DNA of 14,921 nucleotides from Oscillospiraceae bacterium (GCA_022508725.1 JAFLUR010000015.1:1-14921), one strand, 5' to 3'; numbered from the stretch's first letter, positions 1 to 8,282 are shown. A program made the numbers and translations. The notes: generated by a model not told the origin, from the sequence alone.

Positions 1-44
1 CGGCGGGAAAATATGCCGAAAAGATGATGATTGGAGGATACTAA
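1..44 (+). CDS. 3' tail of an unidentified upstream gene (partial)
   Basis: The reading frame beginning at base 3 is open from the window edge and ends at TAA 42-44, giving the protein-like tail AGKYAEKMMIGGY. This tail looks more natural than those of the other two frames, but 13 residues are too few to name a family. It ends 37 bases before the start of the SLH gene, so the two could share a transcript. Confidence 0.25.
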   Translation, partial: AGKYAEKMMIGGY

Positions 45-81
45 ACAGGCTCTTAATGTGTCGAAAGGAGAATATTTATTT

Positions 82-1248
82 ATGAATAAAAAAGTCGTAT
101 CAATTATTGCGGCATTGTCGATAGCTTCCGCCTCTGCGGCATCGGTGTCGGCAGACCCGAAGTCGGCGGCGGAGCTGCTTGCGAGGAAATCGGCGTATGA
201 GGAGCATATGTCCGCGCCGCATACAAAGGATAACGCCGCTGCAATTCTTTCCGAAATAGCGGCAATTCTCGGCTCCGATCCGGAAATAACCGCGTCCGCC
301 TTTGATGATGAGGCGCAAAAAAAGATTGCGGAATATTTTGATTTGGCATACAGCGCCTTAAAAACAGACAACCTTACCGCAGAGGATTATGATAACGCAT
401 ATCACTGCCTTGCGGCTTTGAAAGCGCTGGTATCGGCAAATATATCATCAAAAAAGTTTTCCGAAAGTGACGGTATGAATGTATATATTACCGAATATGA
501 TAATATTGCGGCGGATATGATCATAGAGATCCCGGAATACAATGAAGCGAACGGAATAAGGCAGAGCTTTCTGAAAGAGGCAAAGGAAAAAAATGCCGCG
601 GGTATGTTTTCGGAATTCGGCAGACTTGCCTTTTATACCGCGAATTATTTTTATAAAAAATTGCCTGTTTTTGATATGAGTACGCTTGAATTCAATAATA
701 ATTTTACTGACGTTTCGGAAAGCGACTGGTTTTACGGCGCGGTTTCGTTTGTATGCTCGATGGCGATATTCAAAGGCACGTCCGAAACATCGTTTGAGCC
801 GCAGACTACAATGACGCGCGGAATGTTTATAACAGCCCTGAGCCGGACGGAAAACATATCCGAAACATACCGGAGTCCGTATGCCGATGTAGCGGAGGAT
901 TCGTGGTATGCGAATGCGATCGGCTGGGCATTCTCAAAGGGTTATCTTTCGTGGGCGGGAGAAGGTGAATTTTTGCCCGATGCGCCCATAACCCGGGAAG
1001 AAATGGTTCGGACCGTTTATCTTTGCGCAAAGGACAAGTCCGCCGGCAGCGCGGATGTAAAGGATATTTCATCATTTTCGGATTATTCCGATATTGCGCC
1101 GGATAAAGTCGAGGCATTTGAATGGGCATACGGCGCGGGTATCGTGAACGGAAACTCCGACGGAACGCTGAATCCGAAAGGGACGGCAAAAAGATGCGAG
1201 GTCGCGCAGATATTCCTTAATTTGTTTGAATTTTTACAGAAAAAATGA
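82..1248 (+). CDS. Exported protein with three C-terminal SLH domains
   Basis: The product is a predicted secreted, cell-wall-bound protein of 388 residues. I chose ATG 82 because GAAAGGAG lies just upstream at 64-71 and the residues that follow form a signal peptide: MNKK, a hydrophobic stretch, then a likely cut after SVSA at residue 24. An earlier in-frame start at 31 would put 17 polar residues before it. Residues about 25-205 are helical-looking and match no family I recognise. Three S-layer-homology repeats follow at about 208-258 (FTDVSESDWFYGAV), 266-318 (YADVAEDSWYANAIGWA) and 332-383 (YSDIAPDKVEAFEWAY). SLH triplets anchor proteins to pyruvylated secondary wall polysaccharide. The usual TRAE-like motif reads MTRG, ITREE and AKRCE here, so it is degenerate in repeats 1 and 3. 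The role of the N-terminal half is unknown. Confidence 0.88.
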   Translation: MNKKVVSIIAALSIASASAASVSADPKSAAELLARKSAYEEHMSAPHTKDNAAAILSEIAAILGSDPEITASAFDDEAQKKIAEYFDLAYSALKTDNLTAEDYDNAYHCLAALKALVSANISSKKFSESDGMNVYITEYDNIAADMIIEIPEYNEANGIRQSFLKEAKEKNAAGMFSEFGRLAFYTANYFYKKLPVFDMSTLEFNNNFTDVSESDWFYGAVSFVCSMAIFKGTSETSFEPQTTMTRGMFITALSRTENISETYRSPYADVAEDSWYANAIGWAFSKGYLSWAGEGEFLPDAPITREEMVRTVYLCAKDKSAGSADVKDISSFSDYSDIAPDKVEAFEWAYGAGIVNGNSDGTLNPKGTAKRCEVAQIFLNLFEFLQKK

Positions 1249-1321
1249 TGTTTCCGCGGTTTTTCCGATGTGTCGGCTGTTTATGTTTCCGGCGGGGTGA
1301 ATAATTTATTTGTTTAATTTT

Positions 1322-1351
1322 TTCATAATAAATTGTTTTCCGTAATATTAT
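1322..1351 (+). promoter_or_regulatory. Weak candidate promoter upstream of the pdaA-like gene
   Basis: TTCATA at 1322-1327 and TATTAT at 1346-1351 are separated by 18 bases and match the sigma-A consensus at 4/6 and 5/6 positions. The 154-base gap between the SLH gene and the deacetylase gene is AT-rich and shows no convincing terminator. The same stretch contains CATAATA at 1324-1330, which resembles a sigma-G -10 box, with GAATA at 1299-1303, but their 20-base spacing is too long for a good sigma-G promoter. Confidence 0.3.
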
Positions 1352-1402
1352 AGTGTGAGAGCCGGAAACAAATTGTCCGGTTTTGAAAGGAATGGTTATG
1401 AT

Positions 1403-2359
1403 ATGAAAAAAAATATTATTCGGACATTGCCGGCATTGATCGCTTCGGTTTGTATAATGACATCATGCGGCGCAAATGCGGGAAACGGTAAAATTTCGGA
1501 GACTCCGGATACTCACAGTGAAAAAAATGCCGCTTCGGAAGCTGCGAACGGCACGACCGAGAAACCCGCAGATATAAACACACCTGTTCCGCCGGAGACG
1601 GAACAGCCGGTAAAACCGACAATAAATCAAATCGATTTTTCTTCGGTAAACAACAGCGGAACGGGCTGGGGATTTAAGAAAACCAAAGGAAGCGAGCCGG
1701 AAATATATCAGAAAACAAAGGATATGCTTGCAAAGTACGATGCGTATTATATGGATCAAACAAAGCCCAAGGCGCTTTATCTTACGTTTGATGAGGGATA
1801 TGAGAACGGATATACGGGAGCAATTCTCGATACTCTTAAAAAATGTGATGTAAAAGCCGCGTTTTTCATAACGGGAGGATACTTAAAAACGGAAAAAGAG
1901 CTTATACGGCGTATGATAGATGAGGGTCATATTGTGGGAAATCATACCGTGAATCATCCCAACCTGCATAAGCTGTCCGATCCCGTAAAAATATCCGCCG
2001 AGCTTTCGGAGCTTAACAGAGCGGTTGAGGAAGAATTCGGCTATACAATGCGCTATATGCGGCCGCCGGAGGGAGAGTATTCCGAAAGAGTGCTTGCCGT
2101 TGCCCAAAGTTCCGGATTTAAAACGATTTTATGGAGCTTTGCTTATATGGATTGGGATCCGCAAAAGCAGAGCGGAGCGGCTTATGCGGTAGAGCAGGTC
2201 ACGCCTTATTTTCATGACGGCGAAATAATCCTGCTGCACGCCGTATCCTCCGATAATGCCGCAGCTCTCGAAACGATCATAAACAATGCAAAGGCGCAGG
2301 GGTATCAATTCCGCTCTCTTGATGAATTGAAGCCGGCGGACGGCTCCGTTTCGGAATAG
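1403..2359 (+). CDS. pdaA: PdaA-like polysaccharide deacetylase lipoprotein
   Basis: This is a predicted membrane-anchored carbohydrate esterase family 4 (NodB-fold) deacetylase of 318 residues, closest in pattern to PdaA. PdaA de-N-acetylates muramic acid to make the muramic-delta-lactam of spore cortex. ATG 1403 is chosen because GAAAGGA at 1385-1391 lies 11 bases upstream and because MKKN then begins a lipoprotein signal ending at Cys22 (IMTSC). Residues 23 to about 85 are a polar Thr/Pro/Glu linker. Motif 1 is TFDEGYENGYT from Thr128 (Asp130 catalytic). The metal-type histidines are His181 and His185 in GNHTVNHPNL. Motif 3 is RPPEGEYSE from Arg220. The final motif is LLHAVSSDNAAAL with His279. 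The GYENGYT, HPNL and LLHAVSSDNA signatures are typical of PdaA rather than of general chitin deacetylases. The lipobox instead of a plain signal peptide is notable. A terminator follows directly, so the gene is separate from the ABC operon. Confidence 0.87.
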   Translation: MKKNIIRTLPALIASVCIMTSCGANAGNGKISETPDTHSEKNAASEAANGTTEKPADINTPVPPETEQPVKPTINQIDFSSVNNSGTGWGFKKTKGSEPEIYQKTKDMLAKYDAYYMDQTKPKALYLTFDEGYENGYTGAILDTLKKCDVKAAFFITGGYLKTEKELIRRMIDEGHIVGNHTVNHPNLHKLSDPVKISAELSELNRAVEEEFGYTMRYMRPPEGEYSERVLAVAQSSGFKTILWSFAYMDWDPQKQSGAAYAVEQVTPYFHDGEIILLHAVSSDNAAALETIINNAKAQGYQFRSLDELKPADGSVSE

Positions 2360-2383
2360 AAAATATTGAAATATTGATGAAAG

Positions 2384-2421
2384 AAATCTCGGGAAACAGT
2401 ATTATTTACCGAGATTTTTTT
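2384..2421 (+). terminator. Rho-independent terminator after pdaA
   Basis: AAATCTCGG (2384-2392) pairs perfectly with CCGAGATTT (2409-2417). The hairpin runs straight into a run of seven T (2415-2421). It lies 25 bases after the deacetylase stop codon. Confidence 0.9.
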
Positions 2422-2480
2422 GCGTCATTAAGGGTTGGTATAAATATTGTACAAAAAAATTTTTGTGTCGGAAAAATATA

Positions 2481-2509
2481 TTGTAATCACGGAAAGTTTG
2501 ATGTATAAT
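2481..2509 (+). promoter_or_regulatory. Sigma-A type promoter of the ABC exporter operon
   Basis: TTGTAA at 2481-2486 and TATAAT at 2504-2509 are separated by exactly 17 bases. An A/T-rich imperfect palindrome, ACAAAAA-AA-TTTTTGT, lies upstream at 2451-2466 and could be an UP-like element or an operator. The expected start of transcription near 2516 leaves a leader of about 100 bases before the first gene. This is the only good promoter seen before the four tightly packed genes. Confidence 0.75.
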
Positions 2510-2549
2510 AGAATATTGTGATAATTTGCTTGTAAAATCAGCTCGAAAA

Positions 2550-2588
2550 ATGAGGCATCTTTACGGCATACAAGACGGTAAAGGATAA
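2550..2588 (+). other. Possible 12-codon leader ORF in the exporter leader
   Basis: ATG 2550 opens a short frame, MRHLYGIQDGKG, that ends at TAA 2586-2588, 25 bases before the exporter start. CTTTAC (2559-2564) can pair with GTAAAG within the same ORF. There is no Shine-Dalgarno sequence before the ATG and no terminator hairpin after it, so translation is doubtful. It is listed because multidrug exporter operons of this type (for example bmrBCD of Bacillus subtilis) can carry a regulatory leader peptide. Confidence 0.2.
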
Positions 2589-2613
2589 AATTTACAGAGA
2601 AAGGAAAATGTTT

Positions 2614-4428
2614 ATGAAAAAAGCATTGAGGTTTATTTTCGGTTATCTGAGAACTCAGAAATGGCGCATTGCTCTTGCGATGTGTTTAAGCTTTATATCA
2701 AGCGTGCTGATCGTAATACGTCCGAGGATACAGGGCAAAATAATAGATGATGTCGCAATGCCCGTGTGGAATATTGTAAATTCGGGAGGAACACCGGGAG
2801 AGGATATATACGCTCATCTTGCCTCTTTGATATTGCTTATCGGCGCGGTCACATTGATGAGAAGCGTTGCCATATATTTTTTCCGAATGAATGCCGAGCG
2901 TTCATCTCAGGCAATACTGAAAAATCTGCGGCTTGATATGTACAAAAAGCTCAATACGCTTGATTTTGATTTCCTTGACAGGAACAGAACGGGCGATATT
3001 ATGACAAAAATGACGTCGGACACCGATATGATACGGCATTTTTCGGCATATACAATATTCATACTTGTCGAAAACGCAGTGCTTTTTGTGGGAGCGCTCG
3101 GAGCGATGTTTTACATAAGTCCCGTTTTGGCGGTCAGCTTTATCTTAATACTGCCGTTTGTAATGATTTTATCACGCAAGATGTCGGGAAATATGCGTCC
3201 GTGTATGCATAAGGTAAGAGAGGCATTTTCGGCGCTTAATACGCTTGTTCAGGAAAATATAAGCGGAAACCGTGTTGTCAAGGCGTTTGCAAGGGAAGAT
3301 TACGAGATAGAACGTTTCGAGGCGAAAAATCTCGGATTTGCCGAAGCGAATTACGGTGTGGCGGATTTTCAGTCCAAATATATCCCGATTCTGGATTTTT
3401 GCGGAATGTCTTTGAATATTATACTTATTCTTGTAGGCGGACTGCTTGCCGTAAACGGAAAGATAAGCGTGGGAGATATTGTTACGGCAAACGGACTTTT
3501 ATGGGCGATAAACAATCCTTTGCGTATGTCCGGATGGCTTTTGAGTGAAACCGAGCGCGCTGTCGCAAGCTGTGAGCGCATACAGGAATTTATGGATGCC
3601 GAGCCTAAAATAACGAGAGAGCTGAGTGCGGATCATGAAGATGTCGGCAGATTTTTCGGTGAGGTCGAATTTAAAAATGTCAGCTTTAAGTATGACGATG
3701 AATATGTTTTAAAGGATATAAGCTTTAAGGCGCAGCCCGGTCAGACAATTGCGATCGTCGGTCCGACCGGTTCGGGAAAGTCTACACTTATCAATCTTAT
3801 CAATCGGTTTTATGATGTGTCGGAGGGACAAATTTTGATCGACGGCGCGGATGTGAGGGATATAGATCTTTACAAGCTTCGCTCGAATATTTCAACGGCA
3901 ATGCAGGATATATTTCTTTTTTCCGACACCATAGAGGGAAATATCGCGTATGCAAATCCCGAGGCAAGCATAGAAGAGATAAAAAGAGTATCACAAGCCG
4001 CAGATGCGGACGGATTTATACAAAAGCTTGATGACGGTTATGAAACGGTTGTCGGAGAGAGGGGAGTGGGACTTTCGGGCGGACAGAAGCAAAGGATCGC
4101 GCTTGCAAGGGCGCTGCTTGCCGATCCGTCGATACTTATACTGGACGATACCACATCGGCGGTCGATATGGAAACCGAGCATTACATACAGGAAACTCTG
4201 AAAACATATTTCTCCGACAGAACGACATTTATTATAGCGCACAGAATATCGGCGGTAAAGAATGCCGATCTGATACTGGTTCTGAGCGACGGACAGCTTC
4301 TCGAATACGGGAAGCATGAAAATCTTATAAAACGTCCGAGAGAAGAGGCATATTACAGGAGTGTGTTTGAAAATCAAATGGGTGATTTTGACAGCTTTTA
4401 TAAAAAATCAAACGGGGGTGATATGTAA
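2614..4428 (+). CDS. ABC exporter half-transporter, degenerate-site subunit
   Basis: This is a fused transmembrane plus ATPase subunit of 604 residues, predicted to form a heterodimeric exporter with the next gene. I prefer ATG 2614 because GAAAGGA (2599-2605) lies 8 bases before it; ATG 2608 would leave only 2. An ABC transmembrane region with several hydrophobic helices fills residues 1 to about 320. The nucleotide-binding domain follows: Walker A GPTGSGKST (383-391), Q-loop AMQD, signature LSGGQ (487-491), Walker B ILILDD (507-512), D-loop SAVD and H-loop His543. The residue after Walker B is Asp512 where catalytic ABC proteins have Glu. In heterodimeric exporters such as TM287/288 and BmrCD this marks the subunit that supplies Walker A and B to the non-hydrolysing site. 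The stop codon overlaps the start of the partner gene by one base. Drugs, lipids and peptides are all possible substrates. Confidence 0.93.
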   Translation: MKKALRFIFGYLRTQKWRIALAMCLSFISSVLIVIRPRIQGKIIDDVAMPVWNIVNSGGTPGEDIYAHLASLILLIGAVTLMRSVAIYFFRMNAERSSQAILKNLRLDMYKKLNTLDFDFLDRNRTGDIMTKMTSDTDMIRHFSAYTIFILVENAVLFVGALGAMFYISPVLAVSFILILPFVMILSRKMSGNMRPCMHKVREAFSALNTLVQENISGNRVVKAFAREDYEIERFEAKNLGFAEANYGVADFQSKYIPILDFCGMSLNIILILVGGLLAVNGKISVGDIVTANGLLWAINNPLRMSGWLLSETERAVASCERIQEFMDAEPKITRELSADHEDVGRFFGEVEFKNVSFKYDDEYVLKDISFKAQPGQTIAIVGPTGSGKSTLINLINRFYDVSEGQILIDGADVRDIDLYKLRSNISTAMQDIFLFSDTIEGNIAYANPEASIEEIKRVSQAADADGFIQKLDDGYETVVGERGVGLSGGQKQRIALARALLADPSILILDDTTSAVDMETEHYIQETLKTYFSDRTTFIIAHRISAVKNADLILVLSDGQLLEYGKHENLIKRPREEAYYRSVFENQMGDFDSFYKKSNGGDM

Positions 4429-6242
4429 TGGCAAGAAATAAGGTCGATGTTGACGAAAGGGTAGAGGTCGAATTTAATCTTTCACATTTTAAAAGAATAA
4501 TGAAATATGTCAAGCCCTACGGAAAAACTCTTGCGCTTATGACATTTTTGCTCATGATCACGGGTATTATGAATATCATAAATCCTCAAATAATCAAAAC
4601 AACGATAGACAGCTTTATCCCGTCGGGTTCGGTAAAGGGGATTGCCGCGGCAGCCGCGTCAATATTCATTATAAATCTTATCACGGTGTTTATAACGCGC
4701 CACAGAATAGTGACAATGAACAGAGTCGGACAAAAAATTATTATGGCATTGAGAAAGGACGTTTTTGTACATTTGCAGAAGCTGCCGTTCGCCTATTATG
4801 ACAGCAGACCTCACGGAAAAATTCTTGTCAGAGTCGTGCATTATGTGAATTCTTTGAGCGATCTGCTTTCAAACGGCATAGTCAATATTATTACGGATAT
4901 ATTTAATGTATTTGTAATTATATTGGTGATGTTCTTTATAAATCCGGGGTTGGCGCTTGTGTCGATGGCTCCGTTTCCGTTATTTGTCGTGATAGTCGTG
5001 CTTATGAAAACAAAGCTGCACAGGTCATGGCAGGATTACAGCGCAAAAAATTCAAATATGACGGCATATATTCAGGAAAGTATATCCGGAATGAAAGTCA
5101 CACAGGCATATTCGCGCGAGGAGATAAACTGCGATACTTTTGAAGAAATGCTTGATGAATGCAGGGGAAAATGGATGTATTCGCAGAAAATCGCGCAGGC
5201 GATATCGCCTATGGTGGATATTGCGTCGATAGCGGCGGTTCTGCTTATGATTTTATACGGAATACATAACTTTGAAAACGGTATAACCATAGGCATGATA
5301 ACACAGTATTCGATGTATGTGCTTATGTTTTGGTCGCCTGTTGTAAATCTTGCAAATCAGTATAACTCGATTACAAATGCGTCGGCATATTTGGAAAGAG
5401 TATTTGAACTGCTTGATGAGGAGGAGATAGTAAAAAATCTTCCGGGTTCGGAGGAAATGCCGCATATTTCCGGTAAAGTCGAATTTAAAAACGTTACCTT
5501 CGGATATGAGAACAATCAGACGGTTTTGAACAATGTAAGCTTTACGATCGAGCCGGGCGAAACGATAGCGCTGGTCGGTCCCACGGGAGCGGGAAAGTCA
5601 ACGATAGTAAATCTTATAAGCAGATTTTACAATCTCACATCGGGACAAATTTTGATCGACGGACACGATATAAGCAAATATACGCTTGAATCGCTGAGAA
5701 GTCAGATGGGTGTAATGATGCAGGATACATTCATATTTTCGGGAACTATAGAGGATAATATAAGATATTCGCGTCTGGATGCGACGGAGGAACAAATAGC
5801 GGAGGCGGCAAAGACGGTATGCGCGGACGAGTTTATACAGACCATGGAGGATAAGTATAAAACAGAGGTGAATGAGCGCGGTTCAAGGCTTTCCGCGGGA
5901 CAAAGACAGCTTATATCCTTTGCAAGGGCGCTGCTTGCGGATCCAAAGATACTTATACTCGACGAGGCGACCTCAAGTATCGACACCGAAACCGAGATGA
6001 CTCTGCAAAAAGGACTTGACAGGCTTTTGAAAGGAAGAACAAGCTTTGTAATAGCGCACAGGCTGTCAACGATAAAAAATGCGGACAGGATCATGTATGT
6101 TGATAAGGGCAGAATTGTGGAAAGCGGAAACCATGACGAGCTTATGAAAAAGGGCGGTGCATATTACAGGCTGTATACAGCGCAATATGCGTTTATGGAC
6201 GATAATATCAAGCTGAATAAGAATGGGAGAGAACGGATTTGA
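4428..6242 (+). CDS. ABC exporter half-transporter, catalytic partner subunit
   Basis: This second half-transporter has 604 residues and is translationally coupled to the first (TAATG overlap at 4426-4430; GGGGG at 4414-4418). The transmembrane domain fills about residues 25-325. The ATPase domain has Walker A GPTGAGKST (384-392), Q-loop MMQD, signature LSAGQ (488-492), Walker B ILILDE with catalytic Glu513, D-loop SSID and H-loop His544. The third signature residue is Ala rather than Gly, while the first subunit has a normal LSGGQ. This complements the Asp512 of the first subunit. One composite site (Walker A/B of this protein with LSGGQ of the partner) is intact and the other is degenerate. 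The two genes therefore encode two halves of one pump rather than two homodimeric transporters. The stop overlaps the next gene by four bases. Confidence 0.93.
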   Translation: MARNKVDVDERVEVEFNLSHFKRIMKYVKPYGKTLALMTFLLMITGIMNIINPQIIKTTIDSFIPSGSVKGIAAAAASIFIINLITVFITRHRIVTMNRVGQKIIMALRKDVFVHLQKLPFAYYDSRPHGKILVRVVHYVNSLSDLLSNGIVNIITDIFNVFVIILVMFFINPGLALVSMAPFPLFVVIVVLMKTKLHRSWQDYSAKNSNMTAYIQESISGMKVTQAYSREEINCDTFEEMLDECRGKWMYSQKIAQAISPMVDIASIAAVLLMILYGIHNFENGITIGMITQYSMYVLMFWSPVVNLANQYNSITNASAYLERVFELLDEEEIVKNLPGSEEMPHISGKVEFKNVTFGYENNQTVLNNVSFTIEPGETIALVGPTGAGKSTIVNLISRFYNLTSGQILIDGHDISKYTLESLRSQMGVMMQDTFIFSGTIEDNIRYSRLDATEEQIAEAAKTVCADEFIQTMEDKYKTEVNERGSRLSAGQRQLISFARALLADPKILILDEATSSIDTETEMTLQKGLDRLLKGRTSFVIAHRLSTIKNADRIMYVDKGRIVESGNHDELMKKGGAYYRLYTAQYAFMDDNIKLNKNGRERI

Positions 6243-7522
6243 GTAAAAAAGTTTCGACAAACAACGAAGGCAAGACCGATAAAATAAATTCGGTCATTAA
6301 AAAAATTACCGGGACCGGAGCGGAGGAATGCAGGGATATTCTGCTTCTGCTGCTTTCGATGACGGCTGTGTATGCGGTGGTATGGTCATTTGTGGGCATA
6401 GGGAATAATCCGTACAATTCGTATGTTCTTCAGGCTGTGGCATGGTGCAAGGGTCATCTTGACTTGGGCAGGGATTATTCGCATCTTGAGATCGCGTTTT
6501 TTAACGGAAAGTATTATCTGAGCTTTCCGCCCATGCCGTCTGTCATATATTTGCCGTTTGCTTTGATTTGGGGAGAGAATTTGCCGGAGGAGCTTATTGC
6601 TTTGATCACTGCATATCTGGGCGGAATATATGCAAAAAAAATTGCCGGCTTTTTCGGGGCGGACGGAAAAAAATCGGTGTTTTGGGCGCTGTTTGTTACG
6701 GTAGGGAGCAATCTTTTGCTTTTAAGCGTGAATGCATGGGTATGGTTCATAGCGCAGAGCATGAGCTTTACGTTTGCTGTGATGTCGATATATTACGCAT
6801 TGAAAAACCGCGGCGCGCTCAGCATGACATTCTGGGCGTGCGCGGTAGGATGTCGTCCGTTTCAAATTGTTATGTTTCCGGTTATCGTATGGATATTGTA
6901 TAAAAATCATGAACCCATGAAACCCGTCGAGGTTCTGAAGCGGCGGTTGGATTGGCTTTTACCGGCGGTAGTTATCGGTGTGATATATATGGCGCTGAAT
7001 TATGCAAGATTTGGAAATGTCATGGAATTCGGACACAAATATCTGCCGGAATTTGTAAATCTTGATACCGGTATGTTTAACGGTAAGGAATATCTTGCGC
7101 AAAATATAAAAAATATGTTCAGATTTCCCGGAATAAATTCGAACGGAACGCTTGATTATCCCAAATTTAACGGAATGAACATATTTATGTCAAGCCCTGT
7201 GTTTATCGCGGGAGTGATCTATCCCGTGATGTATTTTATAAAAAAAATCGGAATGAAAGAAAAACCGGGGAATATCGTGCTTTGTATAATCGTGCCTCTC
7301 ATGATAGCGGCCGAGCTGCTTTGTATAGCGTCAAAAAACAATATGGGCGGATTTCAGTTCGGATGCAGATATACCGTTGACGTTCTTCCGATGACCTTTC
7401 TTTATATAATGATGACAAAGCCCGATAACAAAAATGCCGATTATTGCTTTTTGCCGGTGTTTGTTTTCGGTCTTGCGCTGAATGTTTTGGGTACGGTCAT
7501 GCTTTATAGGAATTATTTATGA
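6239..7522 (+). CDS. Polytopic membrane protein, GT-C glycosyltransferase-like
   Basis: This is an integral membrane protein of 427 residues starting at TTG 6239, which overlaps the TGA of the exporter gene (TTGA). GGGAGA at 6225-6230 gives a spacing of 8. About ten or eleven hydrophobic segments are visible, for example near residues 33-54, 98-112, 147-165, 168-187, 197-222, 239-254, 316-335, 345-364, 383-392 and 403-423. The first long external loop contains LDLGRDYSHLEIAFFNGKYY followed by SFPPMPSVIYLP, and a later segment reads GCRYTVDVLPM. This pattern resembles uncharacterised lipid-linked-sugar glycosyltransferases of the GT39/GT-C group. I infer family from the pattern and membrane layout only; no catalytic residue can be proved. 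Coupling to the exporter suggests a shared cell-envelope role, such as glycosylating something the pump exports, but this is speculative. Confidence 0.6.
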   Translation: MSKKVSTNNEGKTDKINSVIKKITGTGAEECRDILLLLLSMTAVYAVVWSFVGIGNNPYNSYVLQAVAWCKGHLDLGRDYSHLEIAFFNGKYYLSFPPMPSVIYLPFALIWGENLPEELIALITAYLGGIYAKKIAGFFGADGKKSVFWALFVTVGSNLLLLSVNAWVWFIAQSMSFTFAVMSIYYALKNRGALSMTFWACAVGCRPFQIVMFPVIVWILYKNHEPMKPVEVLKRRLDWLLPAVVIGVIYMALNYARFGNVMEFGHKYLPEFVNLDTGMFNGKEYLAQNIKNMFRFPGINSNGTLDYPKFNGMNIFMSSPVFIAGVIYPVMYFIKKIGMKEKPGNIVLCIIVPLMIAAELLCIASKNNMGGFQFGCRYTVDVLPMTFLYIMMTKPDNKNADYCFLPVFVFGLALNVLGTVMLYRNYL

Positions 7523-7547
7523 GAGTTTTGTGAAAAAGGAGTGCATG

Positions 7548-8282
7548 ATGATAAATACGGATAACAGATTTTCAAGAACAGAGCTTATTTTCGGAAAAGA
7601 GGCGATGGACAGACTGAAAAATTCACGCATTGCGGTATTCGGAATAGGCGGAGTGGGCGGATATGTTGTTGAGGCGCTTGCAAGGAGCGGAGTGGGCGCG
7701 CTGGATATTATTGATAATGACAGAGTGTGTGCGACAAACATTAACCGTCAGATAACGGCAACAGACGATACGATCGGAATGTATAAGACGGACGCGGCGG
7801 AGAAACGCATAAAATCAATAAATCCGGAATGTATCGTAAGAAAGCATGAAACATTTTATATGCCGGAAACCTCGGGAAATTTTGATTTTTCGCAGTATGA
7901 TTATATAGCCGATGCGATAGACACGGTTACGGGTAAGATAGAATTGGCGGTCAATGCGGAAAATGCCTGTGTGCCGATAATAAGCTCGATGGGTGCGGGA
8001 AATAAAATCGATCCGTCGATGCTGGAGGTAGAGGATATATACAAGACCTCGGTATGTCCGCTGGCGCGTGTTATGAGACATGAGCTGAAAAAGCGCGGGA
8101 TAAAGCATTTAAAGGTGGTTTATTCCAAGGAACAACCCGTAAAGCCGTGCGGCGGAACGGAAAGCGGTGCGGGGAGAAGGAGTATTCCGGGCAGCAATGC
8201 ATTTGTACCGCCCGTCGCCGGACTTATTATGGCGGGAGAGATTGTTAAAGATATTGTATTTGTACAAACCGGCAAAAAATGA
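7548..8282 (+). CDS. tcdA: tRNA threonylcarbamoyladenosine dehydratase (TcdA)
   Basis: This is an E1-like ThiF/MoeB-superfamily enzyme of 244 residues. TcdA uses ATP to cyclise t6A at position 37 of ANN-decoding tRNAs to ct6A. ATG 7548 is preferred because AAAGGAG (7535-7541) lies 6 bases upstream; ATG 7545 directly before it is the alternative. The nucleotide-binding loop is GIGGVGG (32-38), followed by DIIDND (53-58), NINRQ (64-68) and Lys80. The middle carries DAIDT (122-126). The family-specific stretch VEDIYKTSVCPLARVMRHEL lies at 161-180, with GSNAFVPPVAGLI at 215-227. These features fit TcdA (CsdL/YgdL) better than ThiF or MoeB. Length is close to the usual size. It follows the membrane protein by 25 bases with no promoter visible, so it is probably co-transcribed, although the functions look unrelated. 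Confidence 0.9.
   Translation: MINTDNRFSRTELIFGKEAMDRLKNSRIAVFGIGGVGGYVVEALARSGVGALDIIDNDRVCATNINRQITATDDTIGMYKTDAAEKRIKSINPECIVRKHETFYMPETSGNFDFSQYDYIADAIDTVTGKIELAVNAENACVPIISSMGAGNKIDPSMLEVEDIYKTSVCPLARVMRHELKKRGIKHLKVVYSKEQPVKPCGGTESGAGRRSIPGSNAFVPPVAGLIMAGEIVKDIVFVQTGKK

Noticed and set aside
1299..1330. Sigma-G-like promoter (GAATA and CATAATA) before the PdaA-like gene
   Set aside because: Both boxes fit and a forespore promoter would suit pdaA, but the spacing is 20 bases where about 18 is expected.
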